Below are positions 8,440 to 17,320 of a DNA stretch of 32,271 nt, one piece after another; within the stretch, counting starts at the first letter, position 1, and each line of letters begins with the position of its first letter. The notes beneath the pieces were generated by a model that was not told the DNA's origin, did not search any database, and saw only the letters and a list, made by a program, of their open reading frames with translations. Source of the DNA: JBGTCY01 sp041748615 (lineage in GTDB: Bacteria; Bacteroidota; Bacteroidia; Chitinophagales; CAIOSU01); the NCBI GenBank assembly GCA_041748615.1, contig JBGTCY010000318.1, positions 1 to 32,271 of the forward strand, read 5' to 3'. Made by a program: the position numbers and the translations under genes.

Positions 8440-8481
8440 TTCATTTGTTAACTGTTAGTACTTTTATCCATTTCAATTTTC

Positions 8482-8940
8482 ATGATTCAGCCCCTCGGTA
8501 AAAGTTTCAGCCTGCTCACCAAATATTACATCGGCATTGTCACCCAAATGCTTGCAGAACTGGAGATTGAGCGCTATTTCTATGTCATCAGTGTGCTCAA
8601 TGAGTCGGACAACAAACTCTGCCAGAAAGAGCTTGCTGAAGTTTTGCAGGTGGACAATGTGACCATGGTGCGCATCGCGGATTATCTTACGAGCAAAAAC
8701 TACATTAAACGCGTGCAAAGTCCGAATGACCGCAGAGCCTACCAGTTATCGCTGATGCCAAAAGGCTTGAAAGCTCTCCCGAAAATCAACGCGGCATTTG
8801 AAAAAGCCAATGAAATCTGCTTCAGCGGTTTCAATAAAACTGAACAAAAAGAGTTTCAGCGCCTGTTGCTCAAAATGGAAGAAAACCTAAACCATCATCC
8901 CCGCTTTGAAGTTAAACTGAACTATAAAAAAATAAAATAA
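8482..8940 (+). CDS. MarR-family transcription regulator
   Basis: A 152-residue protein of MarR length. The winged helix-turn-helix spans about residues 30-100: KELAEVLQVDNVTMVRIADYLTS is the helix-turn-helix and KRVQSPNDRRAYQLSLMPKG is the wing with the typical D-R-R signature. MarR proteins normally repress neighbouring efflux genes until a ligand, often a phenolic or drug-like compound, binds. The stop codon overlaps the next ATG by one base (TAATG), so it is the first gene of the efflux operon, and the palindrome just upstream is its likely site. Confidence 0.92.
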   Translation: MIQPLGKSFSLLTKYYIGIVTQMLAELEIERYFYVISVLNESDNKLCQKELAEVLQVDNVTMVRIADYLTSKNYIKRVQSPNDRRAYQLSLMPKGLKALPKINAAFEKANEICFSGFNKTEQKEFQRLLLKMEENLNHHPRFEVKLNYKKIK

Positions 8941-10001
8941 TGTCGAAGTCTTTTGCTGCTCTGCTGCTGTTCATTTCTCCGATACTATTCTGGAGTTGCA
9001 ATGACAATAAAAAAACGCCCGCTGCCGGAGGCGCTTTCAACAATGTCACCGAAGTGGAAACTTTCGTTGCCACGCCTGCCCTGCTGGATAATGTCATCAC
9101 AACCCACGGCAGCATTCTGCCCAATGAAGAGATTGAATTGCGAAACGAAATCGCGGGATTGGTTGTAAGAATCTCATTTAATGAAGGAGCGAAAGTCAGC
9201 AAAGGGCAGTTGCTGGTTCAGATTGACGACAGCGAACTTCAGCCGAACTTAGAAAAAAATAAAGTGCAGTTGAAAATTGCGAAAGATGATTTTGAAAGAA
9301 AAAAGCAATTGTTTGACATTCAGGGCATCAGCAAGGATGAACTTGAAATTGCCGAGCTGCGCGTAGCGAATCTTGAAGCGGACATCCGGCTCATTGACGC
9401 GCAAATCAGAAAATCAAAAATCATCGCTCCTTTCAGCGGCACGGTCGGTCTGCGCCAGGTAAGTCCGGGAGCTTTTATTCCTGCGGGCAGCATGATTGCC
9501 CGCTTGGTTCAATCCGACCCGGTGAAAATCGAATTTTCGGTTCCTGAAATACACGCCTCAAAAATTTCCAAAGGAACAACCATCGAATTCAAGCTGGCGA
9601 ATTCAGACAAAACTTTTGCGGCTGTTGTCTATGCCTTTGAGCCAGCGATTGACCTCTCCACCCGCAGCATGAGAGTGCGGGCGACAGCGGAGAATAAAAG
9701 CGAAGAACTGAAGCCCGGTTCTTACGCTGAACTCACGATTACCCTGCAACAAATCAAAGATGGACTGTTAGTGCCGGCATTAGCCATCACGCAGGATATT
9801 CGAGGACAAAAAGTGTTTATCATCAACCAGGGAAAGGCGGTTACCAAACTGATAAAAACCGGTATTCAACAAAATGATTACATGCAAATTACAGAGGGCA
9901 TCGCAGCCGGTGATACGATTATCACGACCGCACTGCTCTCGATGCGCGATGGGGTTGCGGTGAAATCCAAAAAAACAATCACGCTTCAAACAGGCAATTA
10001 G
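8940..10001 (+). CDS. RND efflux periplasmic adaptor (membrane fusion lipoprotein)
   Basis: The adaptor links the inner-membrane RND pump to the outer-membrane channel. It has 353 residues. The signal peptide ends in a lipobox (ILFWSC, Cys20), so the protein is probably a lipoprotein in the periplasm. Order: barrel-sandwich/lipoyl half-motifs (LRNEIAGLVVRISFNEGAKVSKGQLLVQID and SKIIAPFSGTVGLRQVSPGAFI), split by a coiled-coil hairpin (about residues 100-150), then the beta-barrel and a C-terminal membrane-proximal part. It overlaps marR by one base and stops 5 bp before the pump gene, so the three are one operon. Confidence 0.93.
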   Translation: MSKSFAALLLFISPILFWSCNDNKKTPAAGGAFNNVTEVETFVATPALLDNVITTHGSILPNEEIELRNEIAGLVVRISFNEGAKVSKGQLLVQIDDSELQPNLEKNKVQLKIAKDDFERKKQLFDIQGISKDELEIAELRVANLEADIRLIDAQIRKSKIIAPFSGTVGLRQVSPGAFIPAGSMIARLVQSDPVKIEFSVPEIHASKISKGTTIEFKLANSDKTFAAVVYAFEPAIDLSTRSMRVRATAENKSEELKPGSYAELTITLQQIKDGLLVPALAITQDIRGQKVFIINQGKAVTKLIKTGIQQNDYMQITEGIAAGDTIITTALLSMRDGVAVKSKKTITLQTGN

Positions 10002-10006
10002 AAATT

Positions 10007-13000
10007 ATGTCGCTCTCTTCCATTTCCATCAACCGCCCGGTACTTGCCACAGTAATTTCCATTGTGATTGTGCTGTTTGGAGTTATCGGTTACACCTACT
10101 TAGGTGTCAGGGAATTTCCGAGCGTTGACCCGCCCATCGTCACCGTCACTACCAACTATGCCGGAGCAAATGCTGATATTATCGAATCACAAATCACGGA
10201 ACCGCTGGAAGAATCCATCAATGGCATTGCCGGAATCAGCACGCTCACTTCCACCAGCAGTGACGGACGCAGTACTATCACCGTTGAGTTCGAATTGGGA
10301 ATCGGCATGGATGCCGCTGCAAATGATGTCCGCGACCGGGTTTCCCGTGCAGTGCGCAACCTTCCGCCTGATTCCGACCCTCCCATCGTGGTGAAGTCGG
10401 ATGCAAATGCTGAAACCATCCTTTCCATCACCGTGCAGAGCGACAAACGCACGTTACTTCAACTGACCGACATCGGGATTAACATCTTCAAAGAAAGATT
10501 ACAAACGATTCCGGGGGTGAGCGAAATCCGCATCTGGGGAGAAAAAAAATACTCCATGCGCCTTGAGATGGACCCGAAAAAAATCACGGCTTATGCACTT
10601 ACTCCGTTAGACGTGCGCAACGCGCTCCTTGCTCAAAATGTGGAATTGCCATCGGGCAGAATTGAAGGTTATGAAAAGGAAATGATTATCCGCACATTCG
10701 GCAGGCTGACTACAGAAGAGGAATTTAACAACATGATTATTTCCGAAAGTGGAAATACCCTTGTGCGGTTTAAAGACATCGGCAGGGCACGGCTCGCCCC
10801 CGAAAACGAACGAACACTCCTGCGCGGTGACGGGGGCATCCCCATGATTGGCGTAGCGCTCACCCCTCAGCCGGGCGCTAACTATATTGAAATTGTGGAT
10901 GAAGCCTACAAACGGGTTGAGCAAATAAAAAAAGAACTTCCCGAAGACATCATCGTGGGTGTAGCCTTAGACACCACTACCACTATCCGAAAAGCCATTT
11001 CAGAAGTGCGCGATACCATCATGATTGCTTTCAGCCTCGTGGTTATTATCATTTTCATTTTCCTGCGCAACTGGCGCACCACCTTGATTCCCGTCATTAC
11101 CATCCCGATTTCATTGGTAGGTTCTTTTTTCATTATGTATATCAGTGATTTTTCCATCAACATCCTTACGCTGCTGGGAATCGTTCTCGCGACAGGAATC
11201 GTAGTGGATGATGCGATTGTAATGATGGAAAATATTTATTCCAAAATAGAAAAAGGCATGGACCCCATTGAGGCGGGCCATAAAGGTGCCGGTGAAATTT
11301 TCTTCGCGATTGTTTCCACTACTGTTACATTGTGCGCAGTATTTCTACCTATCATTTTTCTTGAGGGACTCACCGGCAGGTTGTTTCGTGAATTCGGGAT
11401 TGTGGTGGGTGGCGCGGTCATCATCTCCACCATCGTTTCGCTGACGCTGACTCCCATGCTGAGTTCGCGGATTTTAAAGCAAAAGAAAAATCCGGGTAGC
11501 CTGTTTCTCGCCACTGAAAGATTTTTTGAGCGGATGACAGAATCCTACAACAGTTCACTGACACGATTCATGAAACATCCATGGATAGCGCTCATTATGA
11601 TTGCCCTCGCGATGGGAATCATCTTTGGCATCGGCTCGCAAATTCCTTCGGAACTTGCTCCGATGGAAGATAAAAGCCGGTTGCGGATTATGAGTACGGC
11701 TCCGGAAGGCACTTCCTTTGAAAAAATGGATGAATTCACGATGGAAATCGTCTCATTGGTAGATACGATGTCAGAAAAAGCTTCATTACTCAGTGTGACC
11801 TCTCCCGGCTTTGGCGCGTCCGTTTCAACCAACAACAGCTTTGTGCGACTCAACTTAGTTCCTCCCAATGAGCGTTCACGCAGCCAGGATGAAATCGCAC
11901 GGATGCTGAACATGAAACTCCGGGAATACAATTTCGCCCGTGCCTTTGTGGTGCAGGAGCAAACAATTGCCACAGGGGGCGGGTTACGCGGTCTTCCGCT
12001 TCAATATGTGTTGCAGTCACCCAATCTTGATATGCTGCGTAAAGCGTTGCCGGAATTTTTGGAAAAAGCGCGCGCCAATCCCGCATTTGAAGTGGTGGAC
12101 TTTGACCTCAAATTCAACAAACCGGAATTGAAGCTCAGCATCAACCGGGAAAAAGCGCGCGAGATGGGTGTGGAAGTGATAGATGTAGCGGAAACCCTTC
12201 AGCTGCTTTTCAGCGGACAGAGGTTTGGATTTTTTATTTACAATGGAAAACAATATCAGGTCATCGGACAGGCAAGTCGCGATAATCGCAATGAAATTCA
12301 AGACCTTGCCAGCGTAACCGTCAAAAACAAATTGAATGAATTGGTTCGTCTCGACAACATTGTGACGATGGAAGAAATCAGCAGCCCGCCACAACTTTAT
12401 CGCTATAACCGGTATGTTTCCGCAACCGTGTCCGCTCAGCCCGCAAAAGGAGTGACGTTAGGTCAGGGCATTGATGAGATGGACAAAATCGCCAAAGAAG
12501 TCTTGGATGAAACTTTTTCAACCAGTCTCACCGGCAGTTCAAAAGATTTCGCGGAAAGTTCCAGTTCACTGATGTTCGCTTTCATTTTCGCGCTCGCACT
12601 GATTTATCTTACGCTTGCCGCGCAGTTCGAAAGTTTCCGCGACCCGCTGATTATCATGGTCACCGTGCCGCTCGCGCTTGCCGGTGCCGTTATCACGCTT
12701 TGGCTTACAGGTCATACTTTTAATATCTTCAGCCAAATCGGTATCATCGTGTTGATTGGAATTGTGACGAAAAACGGAATCCTCATCGTGGAGTTTGCCA
12801 ATCAGCGCAGAATCGCGGGATTGAATCATTTGGACGCGGTGATAGACGCTTCCACACAACGCTTCCGTCCAATCATGATGACCAGCTTTGCCACCATCCT
12901 GGGCGCTACCCCGATTGCTTTTGCCTTCGGTGATGCCGCTACCAGCCGAATTCCGATGGGTGTCGCTATTATAGGCGGCTTGCTGTTTTCACTCGGTCTG

Positions 13001-14386
13001 ACCCTGTATGTCATTCCAGCTTTGTACGTTTATTTTGAAAAGTTAATGCGTTTCATTTACAGGATTTTGGGAATCGGAAAATCTGCCGCCTTGTTAATCA
13101 TGATTCCTGTTTTACTGTTCATCATTCCTCAAAACGGCATTGCGCAAACTCTCACTTTTGAAACTGCCGTGCAGGAAATGCTTGCCAAAAATTTTGACAT
13201 CCGCATTGAATCTAACAACCAGGCAATCGCTTCCGAACTGAATCACATTGGCAATGCGGGCTTTCTGCCAACGGTGGATGCAACTTTCGGCTATGACAAG
13301 TCTTACTCCAATACCAATCAAACCTTTTTGGACGGGCGCGAAGACAATCGCAGAAACGCGCAGCGCGATAACATCTTTGCCGGAGTCACGCTCAACTGGA
13401 CTTTGTTTGACGGCTTCCGCATGTTCGCGATGAAAGATATTTTAAACGCCAATGAAACCCTCAGCGGACATTACCTGAGAGCAGCTTCCGAAGAGGCACT
13501 GCTGTTGCTCGGCTCACTCTATTATCAAATCGTGCAGTTGCAAAAGCAGGTTGAAATTTTTGAGCAGGCATTATCCATCACGAAAGAAAGACAACGCCTA
13601 GCTGAAAGACGCTTAGAAATCGGCAGCGGTTCCCGACAGGAAGTGTTGCAGGCTCTGATTGATGTCAATAATGACAGCATCTCGCTGATGGAAATTTCTG
13701 TCAACATCAGCAACCTAAAAACTGAAATGAACCTGTTGCTGGCGCGAGACCTCATTGATGCAATTGAAGTAGCACAGGAAATTCCCTTGCAGGAAAACCT
13801 CTCGTTATCAGCGCTGATGGAATCAGCCGGCAAAGCGAATGTTGACCTGCTGATTGCCCGCGAAAATATCCGTGTAGCGCAAGGCGAAACAAAATTATCT
13901 CGCGCGACATTATATCCCCAGGCGGGAGTTTTTGCCGGATATGATTTTGTTAAAGTGACCAGTGAAGCCGGGTTCTTGCGTTCAAACAGAAGCTATGGTC
14001 CGCATGTGGGTGTGTTTGTCAACTACAATTTGTTTAATGGTTTGCGTGATTTCAAAAACTTAGAAGTCAGCAAGCTGCAGGAAATCAACAGCCGCATCAG
14101 CAATGAAAAAGCAGGTTATCTCAACACCGCGCAAATCCTGAAATCTTATCGCTTATATGAAGTGGCTAAAAACATGTTGGCGATGGAAAAAATCAGCGTG
14201 GAACAGGCGGAAGAAAACCTGAAGATTGCGCTCAGGAAATTTGAATTAGGCGCCATCACCTCCGTTGAGTTCCGGGACATTCAGTTGCAACTCATCCGCT
14301 CGCAAAGCAATATCCTCAACGCTCAATTCGAAATCCGCATGCAGGAGCTGGAGCTGAAAAGACTGGCGGGGGTTGTGATGATGTAA
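10007..14386 (+). CDS. RND efflux permease fused to a TolC-like outer-membrane channel
   Basis: A 1459-residue fusion. Residues 1 to about 1013 are an HAE1/AcrB-type RND permease: SISINRPVLATVISIVIVLFG at the start, the GIVVDDAIVM motif in TM4 with the Asp401-Asp402 proton-relay pair, Lys922 in IGIVTKNGILIVEF, and 12 membrane segments. Residues about 1014-1046 (MRFIYRILGIGKSAA, a hydrophobic run, then NGIAQ) look like a complete signal peptide with a plausible signal peptidase I site after Ala1046. Residues 1047-1459 form a TolC-family outer-membrane efflux protein (FETAVQEMLAKNFDIRIESNN, GFLPTVDATFGYD, LNWTLFDGFRM, two structural repeats). The pump should expel hydrophobic compounds using proton flow; the exact substrate is unknown. 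There is no stop codon or frameshift at the junction. ATG13046 could be an internal start. Confidence 0.93.
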   Translation: MSLSSISINRPVLATVISIVIVLFGVIGYTYLGVREFPSVDPPIVTVTTNYAGANADIIESQITEPLEESINGIAGISTLTSTSSDGRSTITVEFELGIGMDAAANDVRDRVSRAVRNLPPDSDPPIVVKSDANAETILSITVQSDKRTLLQLTDIGINIFKERLQTIPGVSEIRIWGEKKYSMRLEMDPKKITAYALTPLDVRNALLAQNVELPSGRIEGYEKEMIIRTFGRLTTEEEFNNMIISESGNTLVRFKDIGRARLAPENERTLLRGDGGIPMIGVALTPQPGANYIEIVDEAYKRVEQIKKELPEDIIVGVALDTTTTIRKAISEVRDTIMIAFSLVVIIIFIFLRNWRTTLIPVITIPISLVGSFFIMYISDFSINILTLLGIVLATGIVVDDAIVMMENIYSKIEKGMDPIEAGHKGAGEIFFAIVSTTVTLCAVFLPIIFLEGLTGRLFREFGIVVGGAVIISTIVSLTLTPMLSSRILKQKKNPGSLFLATERFFERMTESYNSSLTRFMKHPWIALIMIALAMGIIFGIGSQIPSELAPMEDKSRLRIMSTAPEGTSFEKMDEFTMEIVSLVDTMSEKASLLSVTSPGFGASVSTNNSFVRLNLVPPNERSRSQDEIARMLNMKLREYNFARAFVVQEQTIATGGGLRGLPLQYVLQSPNLDMLRKALPEFLEKARANPAFEVVDFDLKFNKPELKLSINREKAREMGVEVIDVAETLQLLFSGQRFGFFIYNGKQYQVIGQASRDNRNEIQDLASVTVKNKLNELVRLDNIVTMEEISSPPQLYRYNRYVSATVSAQPAKGVTLGQGIDEMDKIAKEVLDETFSTSLTGSSKDFAESSSSLMFAFIFALALIYLTLAAQFESFRDPLIIMVTVPLALAGAVITLWLTGHTFNIFSQIGIIVLIGIVTKNGILIVEFANQRRIAGLNHLDAVIDASTQRFRPIMMTSFATILGATPIAFAFGDAATSRIPMGVAIIGGLLFSLGLTLYVIPALYVYFEKLMRFIYRILGIGKSAALLIMIPVLLFIIPQNGIAQTLTFETAVQEMLAKNFDIRIESNNQAIASELNHIGNAGFLPTVDATFGYDKSYSNTNQTFLDGREDNRRNAQRDNIFAGVTLNWTLFDGFRMFAMKDILNANETLSGHYLRAASEEALLLLGSLYYQIVQLQKQVEIFEQALSITKERQRLAERRLEIGSGSRQEVLQALIDVNNDSISLMEISVNISNLKTEMNLLLARDLIDAIEVAQEIPLQENLSLSALMESAGKANVDLLIARENIRVAQGETKLSRATLYPQAGVFAGYDFVKVTSEAGFLRSNRSYGPHVGVFVNYNLFNGLRDFKNLEVSKLQEINSRISNEKAGYLNTAQILKSYRLYEVAKNMLAMEKISVEQAEENLKIALRKFELGAITSVEFRDIQLQLIRSQSNILNAQFEIRMQELELKRLAGVVMM

Positions 14387-14533
14387 TCAGAATTTGTACA
14401 ATTATTGGTTCGTAAATCAAATTAAGCCAGGTTTATAATGGAGGAGATATTAGAGTTTTAAATCTTAGACTTCCGATGCATCCCAAAAAAGTTTTTGATT
14501 GATAAATAACAAAATATTGTCAAACAACACTGC

Positions 14534-14586
14534 TACCTATCCATAGGTATTTTACCCAAATAAAACTTCGCTCCCTATGGGTGAAG
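14534..14586. repeat. Palindrome plus hairpin upstream of feoA
   Basis: TACCTAT-CC-ATAGGTA (14534-14549) is a perfect 7-bp inverted repeat. It is followed by an 8-bp hairpin with two G-T pairs (14566-14586, CTTCGCTC ... GGGTGAAG). It could be an iron-regulator operator before feoA, but the two-part layout is also like dispersed palindromic elements of Bacteroidota intergenic DNA. The rest of the 228-bp gap after the efflux operon is AT-rich with no gene seen. Confidence 0.4.
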
Positions 14587-14614
14587 CTAATTTAGCTGAC
14601 ATCACAATCTATCC

Positions 14615-14848
14615 ATGAGTAAATCAGCGTCCAATCTGCTGCCGGGCGAAACAGGCATTGTAGAAACCATCAAAAACTCAACTTTGACTCTTAAGTTGCT
14701 GGAAATGGGTTTTCTGCCCGGCAAAAACATGAAAATGATGAGAAAAGCCCCGGGAGGTTCGCCTTTGTATTTTAACCTTGAAGGAAACTATCTCGCGTTG
14801 AGAATTGAAGAAGCTGAATCTATTTTGCTGTCCGAAGCCCAATCATGA
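14615..14848 (+). CDS. feoA: Ferrous iron transport protein A
   Basis: A 77-residue protein of the FeoA/SH3-like fold: LLPGETGIVETIKNSTLTLKLLEMGFLPG, then the second beta stretch (KMMRKAPGGSPLYFNLEGNYLALRIEEAESI). FeoA is a small cytoplasmic partner that supports FeoB-driven Fe2+ uptake. Its stop overlaps the feoB start by four bases (ATGA), so the two are translationally coupled. Confidence 0.93.
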   Translation: MSKSASNLLPGETGIVETIKNSTLTLKLLEMGFLPGKNMKMMRKAPGGSPLYFNLEGNYLALRIEEAESILLSEAQS

Positions 14849-16938
14849 ACATCGCTCTCATTGGAAATCCAAATGCGGGAAAATCTTCCGTATTTAATCA
14901 ACTGACGGGACTCCGGCAAAAAACCGGCAATTTCCCCGGTGTCACTGTGGATAAAAAAACCGGCACAGCTACCCTTCCGTCCGGTGAACGAGCGACCATC
15001 ATTGACCTGCCCGGTGCGTACAGCCTTTATCCTAATTCCATTGATGAAGGAATAGTCGCGGAAATTCTCTGTGACCGCTCGCATCCACTTTTCCCTGATA
15101 AAATCATCTACGTTGCAGATGCCAATAACTTAGAGCGTCACTTACTGTTGTGCTCACAACTGATTGACATGCAGCTACCGATGGTCATAGCATTAACAAT
15201 GACCGACATTGCCGAAAAGGACGACATGCAATTGAACATTGCAGCGCTTGAAGTTGAATTGAAAATTGAAATAATTCCGGTTAATGGAAGAACCGGTAAG
15301 GGAATTTTTCCTTTATTGGAAAAAATCGAAAAAGCGGAAAAGCCAGAAAATAAATTTTCGGAATCCCATCCATTATCACCTGATGTGATTGATTCATTGA
15401 AAAAGCAATCGGGAATTTCAAACGATTATGTCGCATTGCTATTGGCTCATCATTTTCAAAGAACCGGGCATACTTCGGACTTGAAAAAAGAAATCATTGA
15501 GGAGATTCTTAAAAAGAATTCATTCGACAGCTTACGGCTTCAGGTGGATGAAACCATGCTACGCTTTGACAAAATCACTGCCCTGCTTTCAAAAGTGATT
15601 GTCAAAAATCGCAAAAATGATTCCATCACCTTCACGGAAAAATTAGATAATTACCTGACACATCCTGTGTTCGGCTCATTAATTTTTCTTGGGATGCTCT
15701 TTCTTATCTTTCAGGCAATTTTTGAATGGGCGGTGTTGCCGATGGAATTGATTGACGCGGGGTTCAGTCAACTCAGTATCAAACTTTCGGAGATACTGCC
15801 CGAACATCCGCTGAGTGATTTGCTCACCAATGGAGTAATTCCCGGCATTGCGGGTATTTGCATTTTTATTCCGCAAATCACAATCCTGTTTGCTTTGGTA
15901 GTTTTTCTTGAAGATGTTGGCTACATGTCCCGCGCCATTTTCCTTTCGGATAACCTGATGCGCAAATACGGACTGAACGGCAGAAGTGTTGTTTCTCTTT
16001 TTTCCGGTCTTGCCTGCGCGGTGCCTGCCATCATGGCGACCCGCACAATTACCAACTGGAAAGAGCGGCTCATCACGTTGATGGTAACACCTTTGGTGAG
16101 TTGTTCCGCTCGTATCCCTGTATTTACTATTTTGATTGCATTAGTAATTTCCGAGGAAAGTCGCTTTATTATTTTCAATACACAGGGAATCGTCATGTTC
16201 GGACTTTATTTACTGGGCGTTTCCTCCGCGCTTGGAGCCGCTTATGTGATGAAACTTATTATCAAGACCACCGAGCGCAGCTATTTAGTGATGGAATTGC
16301 CTTCCTATAAAACTCCACATTGGAAAAATATCGTTTTGTCTGTCATCGAGAAAGTGAAAATTTTTATCACCCAAGCTGGAAAAGTGATATTGGTCATCTC
16401 CATGCTCTTGTGGGTGCTGGCATCTTATGGTCCGGGCAAAAAAATGGAGCAGGCGGCAACAGAAACCCTCAATACAATTTCAGAAGATGATTTTACGGAG
16501 GAAGAATTAGAAACCTTGATTGCTACCCGTCAGATGGAAGCTTCTTATGCAGGTATTATGGGAAAATGGATTGAGCCGGTAATTCGCCCACTAGGCTTTG
16601 ACTGGAAAATCGGAATCGCCCTCATTACCTCTTTCGCGGCAAGAGAAGTGTTTGTCGGAACGATGGCTACGCTTTACAGCGTGGGAGGCGAGAATGATGA
16701 ACAAACCGTGTTGGAAAAATTACGCACTGAAAAAAATCCTGTTACCGGATTAAAAGTATTTACTCCTGCCGTTGCACTTTCATTATTGATGTTTTATGTT
16801 TTTGCAATGCAGTGCATGAGCACAGTCGCAGTTGTAAGAAGCGAAACCAAAAGCTGGAAGTGGCCCCTGATTCAATTTTTTTACATGACCGCCCTTGCAT
16901 ATCTGGCAAGTTTGACGACATTTCAATTGATGAGTTAG
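14845..16938 (+). CDS. feoB: Ferrous iron transporter FeoB (GTPase-permease)
   Basis: FeoB moves Fe2+ across the inner membrane under control of an N-terminal G domain. It has 697 residues, somewhat shorter than E. coli FeoB (773). G1 is GNPNAGKSS (residues 7-15), switch I has NFPGVTVDKK, and G3 is DLPG (54-57). G4, normally N-x-x-D, reads Thr-Met-Thr-Asp at 118-121, so the guanine-contacting Asn is Thr. A helical linker to about residue 270 precedes the membrane part with two Gate-type repeats (FLEDVGYMSRAIFLSD; SAFGLACAVPAIMATRT-like; FAAREVFVGTMATLYS). It is co-transcribed with feoA. A palindromic element begins immediately after its stop codon. Confidence 0.95.
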   Translation: MNIALIGNPNAGKSSVFNQLTGLRQKTGNFPGVTVDKKTGTATLPSGERATIIDLPGAYSLYPNSIDEGIVAEILCDRSHPLFPDKIIYVADANNLERHLLLCSQLIDMQLPMVIALTMTDIAEKDDMQLNIAALEVELKIEIIPVNGRTGKGIFPLLEKIEKAEKPENKFSESHPLSPDVIDSLKKQSGISNDYVALLLAHHFQRTGHTSDLKKEIIEEILKKNSFDSLRLQVDETMLRFDKITALLSKVIVKNRKNDSITFTEKLDNYLTHPVFGSLIFLGMLFLIFQAIFEWAVLPMELIDAGFSQLSIKLSEILPEHPLSDLLTNGVIPGIAGICIFIPQITILFALVVFLEDVGYMSRAIFLSDNLMRKYGLNGRSVVSLFSGLACAVPAIMATRTITNWKERLITLMVTPLVSCSARIPVFTILIALVISEESRFIIFNTQGIVMFGLYLLGVSSALGAAYVMKLIIKTTERSYLVMELPSYKTPHWKNIVLSVIEKVKIFITQAGKVILVISMLLWVLASYGPGKKMEQAATETLNTISEDDFTEEELETLIATRQMEASYAGIMGKWIEPVIRPLGFDWKIGIALITSFAAREVFVGTMATLYSVGGENDEQTVLEKLRTEKNPVTGLKVFTPAVALSLLMFYVFAMQCMSTVAVVRSETKSWKWPLIQFFYMTALAYLASLTTFQLMS

Positions 16939-16939
16939 C

Positions 16940-17064
16940 GCTCACGCTCGCGTCTCGCGAGTGTGTAGCATTTGCCAGCCTCCGGATAAATGGGGATTGT
17001 CTGAATTTTGACTTTCGGCAGGATGCCGAATGATAGCGCACACTCGCGGGACGCGAGCGTGGGC
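16940..17064. repeat. 125-bp dispersed palindromic element, copy 1
   Basis: The element starts 1 bp after the feoB stop. It opens with a hairpin (CTCGCG-TCT-CGCGAG, 16947-16961, extended to 16943-16965) and closes with nearly the reverse complement of that hairpin (CTCGCG-GGA-CGCGAG). In between lie TAGCATTTGCCAG and CGGCAGGATGCCGA. A second copy is at 26283-26406 with the same layout. It resembles paired inverted REP sequences (a BIME) or a small non-autonomous mobile element. At this site it could also serve as the feoB transcript end. Confidence 0.85.
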
Positions 17065-17070
17065 GATAAC

Positions 17071-17320
17071 TTACTCCGCCCTCAGCATCACTTTCCTCCT
17101 GCTGTAGTTCCATCATTCATGTCACCTACATGTAGTAAATACCTGCCGTTACCTTCACCGGAATCTGATGCTTGGTTAAATGTGGCAGGCTAACGAGGTA
17201 TTTAGATATCACGGACTGTCCCAATGCATTGTAGATGACCATCGTTATGAGAATTTCCTTTGTGCCGAATCGATATGTAATAAAGAGGATGTTTTCGCTC
17301 GTATGAATTTGAATACGCAC
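17071..17320 (-). pseudogene. Decayed T9SS sorting-tail fragment
   Basis: On the minus strand the translation reads like the last 80 or so residues of a T9SS-exported protein: FITYRFGTKEI, MVIYNALGQSVISKYLV, then IPVKVTAGIYYM. A stop follows immediately. After shifting frame, GDMNDGTTAGGK and then VMLRAE plus a stop at 17073-17071 continue as the usual end of such tails. At least two frame changes and one stop are needed, and no upstream body of the gene is recognisable, so this is a remnant of a lost surface-protein gene. Confidence 0.6.

Noticed and set aside
13040..13150. Frameshift or missed stop at the RND-TolC junction
   Set aside because: The frame is continuous with no homopolymer slip or stop visible; the fusion is taken as read, though resequencing is suggested.
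14387..14614. Riboswitch before feoA
   Set aside because: Only the palindrome and a hairpin are seen; no known riboswitch core recognised.
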